Source: Anabaena sp. PCC 7108
Lineage (GTDB): Bacteria > Cyanobacteriota > Cyanobacteriia > Cyanobacteriales > Nostocaceae
Length of the DNA: 64,000 nt
NCBI RefSeq assembly: GCF_000332135.1
Contig: NZ_KB235896.1
Coordinates: 3,958,256 to 4,022,255, forward strand
Direction: 5' to 3'
Numbering within the stretch: position 1 is the stretch's first letter; every line of letters starts with the position of its first letter. The notes under the pieces are model-generated. The model worked only from the letters and a program-made list of their open reading frames with translations, was not told the origin of the DNA and ran no database searches. The position numbers were made by a program, and so were the translations under genes. Below are positions 1 to 8,811 of the stretch, one piece after another.

Positions 1-2005
1 CAATATATCCAGCTACTGCCTCAACTACTAACACTAACCGTTGGGAGGAAACCTGTTGATGTGATTCTGAATTTCCTGCCTCTGATTCCGCAAAACTTGT
101 TTTTGGCGGACTGGGTGGTAATAGTAGTGTAAACTGACTACCTTTGCCTTCACGAGACAAAAAGCTGACATCTCCACCATGTAGACGAGCTAATGCTCTT
201 GTTAATACTAGCCCCAGACCAGTGCCTTCAAATTGGCGAGTCAGGGGATTTTCTAGTTGTTGGAATTTTTGAAATATTAAATGTTGTTGATGTTCGGGAA
301 TGCCAATGCCAGTATCCCAGACTGTAAAAGCAATCCACCCTTCCCAACGATTTACCCGCAGTCCAATTTCTCCAGAAATTTCCGTGAACTTAAAAGCGTT
401 GGAAAGTAAGTGTACCAGCATTTGGCGCAAGCGTAGCTCATCTGCAACCATTTGCTCTAAGCCTGGTTCAATGGTGAGACTGAATTGATGATCATCCGAT
501 GAACGTTTATTTTCAGACTGGTAAGATTGGCTAGTTTTGCTGGTTTGATTTTGGAGTGTTTTTACTTCTAATAAAGCGCGATCGCACACTTCCCTAATTT
601 TAACTGGAGATGGGGCAAGTTCCATCTGTCCAGTTTCCATCCGCGTCAAATCTAAAATGTCATTAACCACACTCATCAAATGACGGCCACTTTGATGAAT
701 TAAACCTGCATAACGTGCTTGACGCTCATTTAGTTCTCCTAATTGTTGATCTACCAGTAACCTGGACAAGCCCAAAACTGCCGTTAGTGGTGTTTTCAGT
801 TCATGGCTAATACAAGCTAAAAACTCATCTTTTAAGCGATTTAGTTGAATCAAATCGGCATTTTTTGCTGCCAGTTCTTTGCAAAGTTGTTGCTGTTCGG
901 TGACATCAGTTGCTAAGACTAACCACAGCTTTTCATTGCCCAGTTCTGGGTTCTGACTGCTAAGTGTAACTTCAGAATCAGCACTCCAGACTTTTAACTC
1001 AGGTCCATCTAGGGGAATTCTAGCAAATTGCCAAATTCGCTCCTGACCATTTTGTACTTCCACGACACAAGTACAAGTACCTAATTGAGTATCTAAATAA
1101 CAGTAACTAGATGCTGTATTCCCCGGTACAAGTTGCTCCTGCATCATTGGTAAAACAGATGGGGCGTAAGGAGGTAAGCCTGTTTGAGGAGTAGCTGCAC
1201 TTGTTAGCGACCCGCGAACTGACGCACTATCACCCTCAGAATGCTGTTGACTCGGCGACAGGGATGCGTTCCTGGCTCGATCATGGGCATAAACTTTCAC
1301 TGCTTGTTGATTGTGTTCAGGAGCAAGTATGGCCTCTACCTGTTGCCTGATTCCTTCTGGATCTTTCAACTCTCCCAATTGTTCCCACCAAGCTGGATTT
1401 TGCGTCACCACTTCCCCAGCACTTGTTTGTAGCATTAAAGGCCAAGGCAGTCTTTCCAACAACTGTACTAGGGGATTGTGCGTGATCAACTGGTGTTGAT
1501 TTTGTTTGTTAGCAGCTGTTTTGGCGCTATTATTCCCTTTTTGAGCAGTTCCTGGGGCATTTGAAACAAGTGCCACTTTTTCCTTAGCTAAAAACCGTAG
1601 TAAGCGTGAGCTATCCAGTAACCCCAAAAATTTTCCATCTATATCAACTAACGCCCAATCTAAGTTGCGGTTTTTTTGGGTTTGTGGGTAACGCAAAAAC
1701 AAGTTAAATTTTTCTAGATGATCACAAACGGGTATTTTATGTATTGGCTCAATTAGGGTTGATCCCAAAGTTGAGATTGGCTGCTGTAAATTGAGAAATT
1801 GCTCACCACTGGCTGCTGCCAATAATTTGGGGATTAAACGGGCAGAGTACAACAATCCTATGGGGCATTGCTGTTGATTCACTACTACCAAGCGATCGCA
1901 CTGCTCTTTCTCTAAAATCTCCAGCACCACCGCCAGAGTGCTTGTTTCTGGGCAGCTGGGTACGGTTGCTAGAAAGTCATAAAGCGGGTACTGTAGCATT
2001 AACAT
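1..2005 (-). CDS. CBS/PAS-containing hybrid sensor histidine kinase, 5' part (gene continues past left edge)
   Basis: Read from the complement; ATG at 2003-2005, open to base 1. The N-terminal ~170 residues look like a pair of CBS domains (CDRLVVVNQQQCPIGLL, then LDWALVDIDGKFLGLLDSSRLL). A PAS-like segment follows (PLMLQTSAGEVVTQNPAWW), interrupted by a low-complexity insert. Next is a classic kinase core: H-box DEFLACISHELKTPL (near 790-825), N-box MLVHLLSNAFKFTE, G-boxes DTGIGIPEHQ and GTGLGLVLTRALARLHGG. The last visible residues (RLVLVVEAVAGYI) look like the start of a receiver domain, so a hybrid kinase is likely. It is divergent from kaiA; in Anabaena PCC 7120 a hybrid kinase (all2883) sits in the same place. 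A role in clock output is only suggested by position. The stop lies outside the window. Confidence 0.85.
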   Translation of the reverse strand, partial: MLMLQYPLYDFLATVPSCPETSTLAVVLEILEKEQCDRLVVVNQQQCPIGLLYSARLIPKLLAAASGEQFLNLQQPISTLGSTLIEPIHKIPVCDHLEKFNLFLRYPQTQKNRNLDWALVDIDGKFLGLLDSSRLLRFLAKEKVALVSNAPGTAQKGNNSAKTAANKQNQHQLITHNPLVQLLERLPWPLMLQTSAGEVVTQNPAWWEQLGELKDPEGIRQQVEAILAPEHNQQAVKVYAHDRARNASLSPSQQHSEGDSASVRGSLTSAATPQTGLPPYAPSVLPMMQEQLVPGNTASSYCYLDTQLGTCTCVVEVQNGQERIWQFARIPLDGPELKVWSADSEVTLSSQNPELGNEKLWLVLATDVTEQQQLCKELAAKNADLIQLNRLKDEFLACISHELKTPLTAVLGLSRLLVDQQLGELNERQARYAGLIHQSGRHLMSVVNDILDLTRMETGQMELAPSPVKIREVCDRALLEVKTLQNQTSKTSQSYQSENKRSSDDHQFSLTIEPGLEQMVADELRLRQMLVHLLSNAFKFTEISGEIGLRVNRWEGWIAFTVWDTGIGIPEHQQHLIFQKFQQLENPLTRQFEGTGLGLVLTRALARLHGGDVSFLSREGKGSQFTLLLPPSPPKTSFAESEAGNSESHQQVSSQRLVLVVEAVAGYI

Positions 2006-2789
2006 AGGGCTTAAGGGGTCATTCTTCCTGTGGTTACTTTTGGCATAAACATCTACCAAAGTGCTGATGGTCTTTATGCCTGCAGCAATATCCTCCAAGA
2101 AGAGTCACATAAGCGATTTTCGTGACATTTTAAAGGATATTGAAACAATCAACTCGGCTCTGACGGACAATTGGTTGCCTCCAAAAATTCCCAAGGTGCT
2201 GCTTTTCGAGACCTACTCTTTTGTTCTAGCGACCATCTTCACCAGCAGGATACTGGTGTTGAAACTCTTCATCGATGGTTATAGCTAGAACAATTATCGC
2301 TCCAAAGATTCGTTTTAGAACCTTGAGGAATTATAATGATTTAAAATGAAACGATGATTTAACTTTGTTTATGTATCTTATCAAGGAGTGAAATAAAAAT
2401 ATCTATATTCCGATAGATATACATACTGGACACCAGCATTCAACTACATATCTGATTTTCAACGCTTGTTCAACTCTAATTTATACTGGTCAGTTGCGGC
2501 AACTCACTTTTTGAGTGGTTAGTCCTAAATATTTTTGACAGAAAGCGTTTTTTAGCTAGTCCCGACTGAAAATCTTTTACAAAACTTAATTAACCCATAC
2601 AGTTGAGTTTGGTTAATCATCCTACTAAATATATAGGAGTCCTGATTTTTGTGAAAGTGTCTTGCACTCTGTGCTGAAAAAAAACTAGTACACTTCTTTC
2701 CACAGTTTCTAGTTAAAAGCCTCCATGAGTAAGTATGACTACGCCACCTCAGCTATTAGTATCAAACCGGATTCCCATATAAACAATAA
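2006..2789. other. Divergent intergenic region between hybrid kinase and kaiA
   Basis: About 780 bp, AT-rich. A 75-codon open frame at 2061-2288 (+) shows no recognisable family and lies mostly opposite the kinase upstream region, so I do not call it. The region must hold the promoters of the kinase (leftward) and of kaiA (rightward), but I can point to no specific box. I also see no recognisable remnant of the missing KaiA pseudo-receiver domain here. Confidence 0.4.
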
Positions 2790-3383
2790 ATGTTATTACC
2801 AATATTGATTTGGCAACCAAATGTTAAAAAATATTTATATGCTCTCACTCATATGAGCAACCTACAATATTTAATTGGGCAAACGTGGAATCTCATCGAT
2901 CACATGATCACCCCAATATGGTGTTTTTATTTGCCTATAACTATCCCTGTCAGTATATACTCTTTAAACAAAACTACCCACCAACACCACAATCAACAAC
3001 TGAATGAGGATGAAAAATATAGCTATGTATTAGCCTGCAACAAACAAAAAAACCAGCAGTTATTTCAGCGCATGAGTCCAGGGGATAAGCAGGAATTGCT
3101 AGAGCAACTTAAATTAGACTACCGTAAAATTCTTATAAATTACTATCTTACAGATAAAACGCTGCAATCTAGCATTGATAAATTTATTAATGCTTTATTT
3201 TATGCGAATATTCCTGTACCAAAAATTATAGAAATCCACATGGAACTTATTGACGAGTTTTCCAAGCAGCTAAAATTAGAAGGAAGGAGTGATGAAACAT
3301 TGCTTGATTACAGACTAACATTAATAGATATTTTGGCAAACCTGTGTGAAGTCTATAGATGTAAAGTTTCTAAAATCGAATAA
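2790..3383 (+). CDS. kaiA: Circadian clock protein KaiA, short Nostocales-type form
   Basis: KaiA promotes KaiC autophosphorylation by binding the KaiC C-terminal tail. The C-terminal four-helix domain is clear: YRKILINYYLTDKTLQSSID, IHMELIDEFSKQLKLEGRSD and LLDYRLTLIDILANLCEVYR match the KaiC-binding/dimerisation domain. The N-terminal pseudo-receiver domain of Synechococcus KaiA (~284 residues) is missing, as in Anabaena, where KaiA is ~102 residues. Start is uncertain. ATG at 3072 gives a 103-residue protein of Anabaena size, but the frame stays open to ATG 2790 (197 residues), and residues ~74-95 (EKYSYVLACNKQKNQQLFQR) align without gaps to the linker strand of long KaiA. ATGs at 2853 and 2904 are further options. 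No start has a convincing Shine-Dalgarno sequence. First gene of kaiABC; 174 bp separate it from kaiB. Confidence 0.88.
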   Translation: MLLPILIWQPNVKKYLYALTHMSNLQYLIGQTWNLIDHMITPIWCFYLPITIPVSIYSLNKTTHQHHNQQLNEDEKYSYVLACNKQKNQQLFQRMSPGDKQELLEQLKLDYRKILINYYLTDKTLQSSIDKFINALFYANIPVPKIIEIHMELIDEFSKQLKLEGRSDETLLDYRLTLIDILANLCEVYRCKVSKIE

Positions 3384-3557
3384 AGAAAGTTAAACTTCCA
3401 ATTTATAGTAACCGCCAAGGTTGTTATAACATTAACTAGTCATAAAACTTAGACACAAATAGGCTTTTAAAACTGTTACCTGTTATATCATTTGTAAGTT
3501 CAGACAAATGCATCATCATATTTTGTATTCCTATACTCAGAAATAGCCTGTAATTTT

Positions 3558-3872
3558 ATGAATAAATCCAAGAAGACCTATGTTCTCAAGCTTTATGTAG
3601 CAGGGAACACTCCCAACTCCGTGAGAGCATTAAACACCCTCAAAAACATATTAGAACAAGAGTTCAAAGGCGTTTATGCTTTAAAAGTAATCGATGTCCT
3701 TAAAAACCCACAACTAGCAGAAGAAGATAAAATATTAGCCACACCGACATTATCAAAGATTTTGCCGCCTCCAGTCCGCAAGATAATCGGTGATCTTTCA
3801 GACAGAGAAAGAGTTTTAATAGGACTAGATTTACTGTATGAAGAGTTGAGTGAAGAAGACTGGGAAGAATAG
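3558..3872 (+). CDS. kaiB: Circadian clock protein KaiB
   Basis: KaiB is the fold-switching thioredoxin-like protein that binds phosphorylated KaiC at night, sequesters KaiA and links to output kinases. The 104 residues are full length for the family (Synechococcus 102). Diagnostic stretches are [19 protein letters not shown] at the N-terminus, [20 protein letters not shown] in the middle and [20 protein letters not shown], followed by the acidic C-terminal tail [16 protein letters not shown] start at 3558 gives the standard N-terminus. It lies 77 bp upstream of kaiC and is expected to be cotranscribed with it. Frames on the opposite strand across this gene are shadows. Confidence 0.97.
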   Translation: MNKSKKTYVLKLYVAGNTPNSVRALNTLKNILEQEFKGVYALKVIDVLKNPQLAEEDKILATPTLSKILPPPVRKIIGDLSDRERVLIGLDLLYEELSEEDWEE

Positions 3873-3949
3873 AAATCTGATTCACAAAAATCGAGTCTAA
3901 TTTTTAGTAATTTAAAAAATAGGGTTAAATACCCAAATGTGATAAAAAA

Positions 3950-5509
3950 ATGAGTTACAAAGACCAAAAAGAGCCAAAAAATCCACTAATTGGGGGTGTA
4001 GAGAAAATTCGCACAATGATTGAGGGCTTTGACGACATTAGTCATGGTGGCTTACCAGTTGGAAGAACAACCTTAGTCAGCGGTACTTCTGGTACAGGTA
4101 AAACTTTATTATCTCTACAATTTCTGTATAATGGCATCACCTACTTTGATGAAGCAGGAGTATTTGTTACCTTCGAGGAATCACCCAGCGATATTATTAA
4201 AAATGCTCATATTTTTGGCTGGAATTTACAACGTTTGATTGAAGAAGGAAAGCTGTTTATTCTCGACGCATCACCTGATCCTGAAGGTCAAGATATAGTC
4301 GGTAACTTTGACCTTTCAGCCCTAATTGAGCGCTTACAATATGCGATTCGTAAATACAAAGCTCATCGGGTTTCCATTGATTCCATCACAGCAGTATTCC
4401 AACAATATGAAGCTATAGGCGTAGTCAGACGAGAAATATTTCGGTTAGTAGCACGACTCAAACAATTAAACGTTACCACCATAATTACAACAGAGCGTGG
4501 TGAAGAATATGGGCCTGTTGCTTCCTTTGGAGTAGAAGAATTTGTCTCTGACAATGTAGTAATTGTTCGCAACGTTTTAGAAGGAGAACGCCGCCGCCGC
4601 ACAATTGAAATTCTCAAATTGCGCGGGACAACCCACATGAAAGGTGAATATCCATTTACGATTACAAATGCAGGAGTCAATATTTTCCCATTGGGCGCAA
4701 TGCGGTTAACACAACGTTCTTCAAATGTCCGCGTATCTTCTGGGGTGAAAACCCTGGATGAAATGTGTGGTGGTGGTTTCTTTAAAGACTCGATTATTTT
4801 GGCCACAGGAGCCACAGGTACTGGTAAAACTCTGTTAGTTAGCAAATTTATTCAAGATGGATGTGTTAGCGGCGAGCGGGCGATATTATTTGCTTATGAA
4901 GAATCCCGCGCTCAATTGTCTCGCAATGCTTATTCTTGGGGAATTGACTTTGAGGAATTAGAACACCAAGGCTTATTAAAAATAATTTGTACATATCCCG
5001 AATCAACCGGTTTAGAAGATCACTTGCAAATTATTAAATCAGAAATTGCCGATTTTAAGCCAGCTAGGATTGCCATTGACTCCCTCTCAGCACTAGCTAG
5101 AGGCGTAAGTAATAATGCTTTTCGGCAATTTGTCATTGGTGTTACAGGTTATGCTAAACAAGAAGAGATTACAGGCTTCTTTACTAACACCAGTGACCAA
5201 TTTATGGGGTCACATTCAATTACTGATTCTCACATTTCCACGATTACTGATACAATTTTAATGTTGCAGTATGTAGAGATACATGGTGAAATGTCACGGG
5301 CAATAAACGTCTTCAAAATGCGCGGTTCGTGGCACGATAAGGGAATTCGGGAGTACAATATTACGGCTGACGGTCCTAATATTAAAGATTCCTTCCGTAA
5401 TTACGAACGAATTGTCAGTGGCGCTCCTACCCGCGTTAGCATAGACGAAAAAGCAGAACTTTCTCGCATTGTCAAACGTTTTGAAGAAAAACAGAGTTCT
5501 GATTCTTAA
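3950..5509 (+). CDS. kaiC: Circadian clock ATPase/autokinase KaiC
   Basis: KaiC is the hexameric double-domain RecA-like ATPase that is the core of the cyanobacterial clock. Both domains are complete in 519 residues. CI: Walker A GTSGTGKT at residues 45-52, catalytic glutamates in TFEESPSDI. CII: Walker A GATGTGKT at 287-294 and YEESRAQL. The phosphorylation pair is present as Ser430/Thr431 in TDSHISTITDT, equivalent to Ser431/Thr432 of Synechococcus. The C-terminal A-loop and tail (EYNITADGPNIKDSF onward), which KaiA pulls, are intact. So the core oscillator should work although KaiA is short. Start at 3950 gives a normal N-terminus. The next gene (tolC-like) follows after 124 bp. Confidence 0.98.
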   Translation: MSYKDQKEPKNPLIGGVEKIRTMIEGFDDISHGGLPVGRTTLVSGTSGTGKTLLSLQFLYNGITYFDEAGVFVTFEESPSDIIKNAHIFGWNLQRLIEEGKLFILDASPDPEGQDIVGNFDLSALIERLQYAIRKYKAHRVSIDSITAVFQQYEAIGVVRREIFRLVARLKQLNVTTIITTERGEEYGPVASFGVEEFVSDNVVIVRNVLEGERRRRTIEILKLRGTTHMKGEYPFTITNAGVNIFPLGAMRLTQRSSNVRVSSGVKTLDEMCGGGFFKDSIILATGATGTGKTLLVSKFIQDGCVSGERAILFAYEESRAQLSRNAYSWGIDFEELEHQGLLKIICTYPESTGLEDHLQIIKSEIADFKPARIAIDSLSALARGVSNNAFRQFVIGVTGYAKQEEITGFFTNTSDQFMGSHSITDSHISTITDTILMLQYVEIHGEMSRAINVFKMRGSWHDKGIREYNITADGPNIKDSFRNYERIVSGAPTRVSIDEKAELSRIVKRFEEKQSSDS

Positions 5510-5633
5510 ATTCGTTGGGAAAGCTTGCACTGTAACGCCTAAGCGTTCAGCGTCGGGTAGTTCACTCTCGTGCTATATTCTGTGTGAAGACAAGTTTTCT
5601 GCCGCTAGATAGATTTTCGTGTGAGGGGATGCG

Positions 5634-7538
5634 GTGAAAGGACAGCAATTATTTCATAGTTTCTTACCTGGTGTAACAGCAGCGGTATTAACAACTCAGT
5701 CGGCTTGGGCGGGTACGGTCAAAGTAGGTGAAGTTAAAACAAATTCTTCTCCTACTGTATTGACTGCAACCGGTGGAAAAGCCTCAGTTGCGGACAATAT
5801 GAATCAGCAACTACCCAATCAGGGAGTTGATAATTCTCCAACCTTAATACCTACTCTTGATTTTAGTAACCTCAATGTGAAGCCTGTAGGTAATCATAGT
5901 GTTCCAGAAATCTCTGGGGTTAATCATAAAAGTCTGCCAGGAGACAAAATACCAAAAACAGTTTTACCAGCTTCAGTTACTGGGACAAAGTTAGCAGAGT
6001 TATTCGAGTCCAAAAAATGTTTACGGACAAAGCAGAACAGTCAAGCTGCCTTGCTTTCAGCCTTAAAAAACTGTTCACAAACCAAACCATCCAGTGAGCG
6101 GGTAGCTCAGGCAAGTATGCCTACTGAATCAGAAAAAACTGATACTTTAGAGCAGCCTGTTCAAAGCTCAGACACTGTAACACCTACACCTACAGGTTCC
6201 ATAGAGACTCCTGAATACTTGAATCCCAGTCCCAATCCTTTAATATTTCCTACAAAACCAGAGGAAGTGACAGTTCAGGCAAATCAGCCAATTACTTTGC
6301 AACAGGCTCTAGAACTGGCAAAGCGCAACAATAATGATTTGCAAGTGTCAATATTGCAGTTAGAACGTAGTAAAGGCTCTCTCAAGGAGCAACAAGCTTC
6401 GTTATTGCCAACAGTGGGGCTGACTAGTCGGATTACTAACAGCCGCAGTAGTAGCAGTACATTGTCAGCTAAACGAACACAGGAGTTAAATCCCAATGCA
6501 CCGGATGCTACCTCTGATACCAGTTTTACTGGTGCAGCACAATTGCAATATGACCTTTACACCTCTGGAAGACGAAATGCGGCTATTAGAGAGGCTGAGG
6601 AACAAGTACGTTTTCAGGAGTTGGATGTAGAGCGGCAATCTGAGGATATTCGCTTGAATGTTGCTAGGGAATACTATAATTTGCAACAAGCAGATGAACA
6701 AGTACGTATTTCTCAATCAGCAGTGCAGAATTCTGAGGCTAGTTTGCGAGATGCACAGGCTCTAGAAAGGGCTGGTGTGGGTACGCGATTCGATGTGTTG
6801 CGATCGCAGGTAAACTTAGCAAATGCCCAACAAGACCTAACTAATGCTCGTTCCCAACAAGAAATTGCTCGTCGTACTTTAGCAACTCGGTTAAATATTC
6901 CTCAGTCGGCAAATATTACTGCCGCTGATCCTGTACAGTTAGCTGGTCTTTGGCAGGAAACTCTCGAACAGAGTATTATCTTAGCTTATCAACATCGTCC
7001 AGAACTGCAACAGCGATTGGCAGAGCGGAATGTTAGCGAGCAGCAAAGAAGACAGGCTTTAGCTTCTTTAGGACCACAAATTAGTTTAGTTGCCAGCTAT
7101 GACTTGTTAGATGTGTTTAATGATAGTATCAACGTTAGCGATGGTTATTCAGTCGGCGTGCAAGCAACCCTAAATTTATACGATGGGGGAACAGCAAAAG
7201 CTAGAGCCTCTCAGGCCAAATCTAATATAGCGATCGCTGAAACCAATTTTTCTGAACAACGTAACCAAATTCGTTTTCAGGTAGAACAGGCTTATTCTAC
7301 TCAGCGTGCTAACTTAGAAAATGTCCAAACCGCTAATGTGGCTTTAGAACAAGCTAAAGAGTCTTTACGGTTAGCACGTTTGCGATTCCAAGCAGGTGTC
7401 GGTACTCAAACTGATGTGATTAACTCAGAAAATGACTTGACAAGATCGGAAGGTAATCGAGTCACAGCTATTTTGAATTACAATCGGGCTTTGACTGAAT
7501 TACAACGGTATGTCACTTCCAGAGCTTTTAATAAGTAA
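5634..7538 (+). CDS. hgdD: TolC-type outer membrane efflux protein, HgdD-like
   Basis: Outer-membrane channel of type I secretion and RND/MFP efflux. GTG start; signal peptide with cleavage after QSAWA. A long Ser/Pro/Thr-rich linker of ~190 residues follows, typical of cyanobacterial TolC proteins. Two OEP repeats start near residue 219 (ITLQQALELAKRNNNDLQVS) and residue 442 (TLEQSIILAYQHRPELQQRL), each with the long helices expected of the periplasmic tunnel. In Anabaena PCC 7120 the gene directly downstream of kaiC (alr2887) is HgdD, the TolC that exports heterocyst glycolipids and takes part in drug efflux. Symbol assigned on that synteny plus family; another TolC paralog is the alternative. 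A hairpin at 7568-7607 may end the transcript. Confidence 0.88.
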   Translation: MKGQQLFHSFLPGVTAAVLTTQSAWAGTVKVGEVKTNSSPTVLTATGGKASVADNMNQQLPNQGVDNSPTLIPTLDFSNLNVKPVGNHSVPEISGVNHKSLPGDKIPKTVLPASVTGTKLAELFESKKCLRTKQNSQAALLSALKNCSQTKPSSERVAQASMPTESEKTDTLEQPVQSSDTVTPTPTGSIETPEYLNPSPNPLIFPTKPEEVTVQANQPITLQQALELAKRNNNDLQVSILQLERSKGSLKEQQASLLPTVGLTSRITNSRSSSSTLSAKRTQELNPNAPDATSDTSFTGAAQLQYDLYTSGRRNAAIREAEEQVRFQELDVERQSEDIRLNVAREYYNLQQADEQVRISQSAVQNSEASLRDAQALERAGVGTRFDVLRSQVNLANAQQDLTNARSQQEIARRTLATRLNIPQSANITAADPVQLAGLWQETLEQSIILAYQHRPELQQRLAERNVSEQQRRQALASLGPQISLVASYDLLDVFNDSINVSDGYSVGVQATLNLYDGGTAKARASQAKSNIAIAETNFSEQRNQIRFQVEQAYSTQRANLENVQTANVALEQAKESLRLARLRFQAGVGTQTDVINSENDLTRSEGNRVTAILNYNRALTELQRYVTSRAFNK

Positions 7539-7567
7539 ATAAATACAACCTTTTTTAAAAGCCCCAA

Positions 7568-7607
7568 AAGCCTCATTTAGCAGTGTAATTACTAGCAAAT
7601 GAGGCTT
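7568..7607 (+). terminator. Hairpin after the tolC-like gene
   Basis: Perfect 11-bp inverted repeat AAGCCTCATTT / AAATGAGGCTT (7568-7578 and 7597-7607) with an 18-nt loop, 29 bp after the stop codon. There is no good T-run after it (CTTAGTC), so intrinsic termination is likely but not certain. Confidence 0.5.
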
Positions 7608-7657
7608 CTTAGTCAAAAAAGCTATATTTGGTAGAACGATAACAAATAAAAGAACTC

Positions 7658-8035
7658 ATGACTAAAGTCACATCACAAGAAATTGCCCAGTTCCGCTCTC
7701 AATTGGCAGATGATCCGCAAGCAATGGAAGCGCTAGACTTGATAGAGGATTGTGACGGAGATTTAGAAGATGCAGCCATGTCTCTAGCAATTCGCGCTGG
7801 ACAACAACCAGAAAGAACAAATGCTGAGTGGTTAGACGCTTTGGCTAGAAAATGGCGAGCAGTGATTTGTGAACAAGAATATCGAGAAGATTTGGTGAAC
7901 AGCTCAATTACAGCAATGATGACACATCTAACGACAATACCTGCTTTTCCGAAAATTTTAGCAACCCCAGTTTTAATATATATTCTCAAACAAGGTATCA
8001 ATAATTTTTGTGCGCCATTGGATTCGTTAAAGTAA
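7658..8035 (+). CDS. Conserved hypothetical protein, 125 residues
   Basis: I do not recognise a named family. The protein is acidic and helical at the N-terminus (VTSQEIAQFRSQLADDPQAMEALDLIEDCDGDLEDAAMSL split over residues 4-43), a pattern that suggests a small three-helix bundle. The C-terminal third is hydrophobic (PAFPKILATPVLIYILKQGI) and may be a membrane-associated helix. Composition and codon use match the neighbours, and the frame is convincing against opposite-strand frames. ATG start; no strong ribosome-binding site. It stands alone between the hairpin after tolC and the next gene, 95 bp downstream on the same strand. Confidence 0.7.
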   Translation: MTKVTSQEIAQFRSQLADDPQAMEALDLIEDCDGDLEDAAMSLAIRAGQQPERTNAEWLDALARKWRAVICEQEYREDLVNSSITAMMTHLTTIPAFPKILATPVLIYILKQGINNFCAPLDSLK

Positions 8036-8130
8036 TATAGTTGCCGCTTTCCTTCTGAGATATGAAACCAGTGCTGATACGCTGTTAATTAAGTAGAACC
8101 CCTGTCAGATTAATATTTTCATTAAAATCA

Positions 8131-8631
8131 ATGAATTACCTTGTAGCCGTATTATCAGACCGTATTCAAGCCGAAGCCGCTTATTTAGACTTAGAAAAAG
8201 TAGGCATAAAAAGTAGTATTCTCGGTAGAGGGTACAAAACCGCTGATGAGTTTGGCTTAATTGACCCAAAAGAGCAAGCCAAAAAGCAAGCGCAACTTAT
8301 GGCATTATGGCTGGTTCCCTTTGGCTTTTTTGCAGGTTTTACTTTCAGTCTCATCACTGGGTTGAATACCTTTGATTGGGCAGGAGAAATTGGTAATCAT
8401 GTTGTTGGTGGGCTGCTAGGTGCTGGTAGTGGTGCAATGGGTAGCGTATTTGTTGGTGGTGGAATTGGTTTAGTTGCAGGAGGTGGAGATGCTTTACCCT
8501 ATCGCAACCGCTTAGATTCTGGTAAATACATAATTGTAGTTGAGGGTTCAGAAACTTTAACTCGCCAAGCTACACGCATATTACGTCAGTTTGATCCAGA
8601 AAATATCCAGGGTTATGCTGAAACTAACTAA
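8131..8631 (+). CDS. Glycine-rich membrane protein, stress-protein-like N-terminus
   Basis: 166 residues. The first ~35 residues (LVAVLSDRIQAEAAYLDLEK) resemble the small ferredoxin-like fold at the start of YflT/GsiB-type stress proteins. Two hydrophobic segments follow: one near residues 55-77 (LMALWLVPFGFFAGFTFSLI) and a very Gly-rich one near 90-120 (HVVGGLLGAGSGAMGSVFVG), typical of a glycine-zipper membrane hairpin. The C-terminus (GKYIIVVEGSETLTRQATRI) returns to a soluble fold. The pattern soluble - glycine zipper - soluble is common in cyanobacterial hypotheticals; function unknown. ATG start; the stop is only 11 bp before the long STRR array. Confidence 0.8.
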   Translation: MNYLVAVLSDRIQAEAAYLDLEKVGIKSSILGRGYKTADEFGLIDPKEQAKKQAQLMALWLVPFGFFAGFTFSLITGLNTFDWAGEIGNHVVGGLLGAGSGAMGSVFVGGGIGLVAGGGDALPYRNRLDSGKYIIVVEGSETLTRQATRILRQFDPENIQGYAETN

Positions 8632-8640
8632 TTGGTCAGT

Positions 8641-8767
8641 ACTGAGTGCTGAGTGCTGAGTATTGAGTGCTGAGTGCTGAGTGCTGAGTGCTGAGTGCTG
8701 AGTGCTGAGTGCTGAGTATTGAGTGCTGAGTATTGAGTGCTGAGTATTGAGTATTGAGTATTGAGTA
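8641..8767. repeat. STRR array, heptamer TGAGTGC/TGAGTAT, ~18 units
   Basis: About 127 bp built from 7-bp units, TGAGTGC mixed with TGAGTAT. This is the short tandemly repeated repetitive sequence type known from heterocystous cyanobacteria. It fills the whole gap between the glycine-rich membrane protein and the S4-domain gene, up to an ATG at 8767. The opposite strand is open for 61 codons only because of the repeat; that frame is not a gene. Confidence 0.95.
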
Positions 8768-8811
8768 TGAATTTTCTTCTGTTGCCTCCCCTACACCCTA
8801 CATCTAGTCCC

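Noticed and set aside
4363..4845. 160-codon minus-strand frame inside kaiC
   Set aside because: Shadow of kaiC; low-complexity Arg/Pro/Ser residues and no family motif.
8639..8767. Possible CRISPR array in the heptamer repeats
   Set aside because: Units are 7 bp with no spacers; this is an STRR tandem array. I found no direct repeats of 25-40 bp with unique spacers anywhere in the window.
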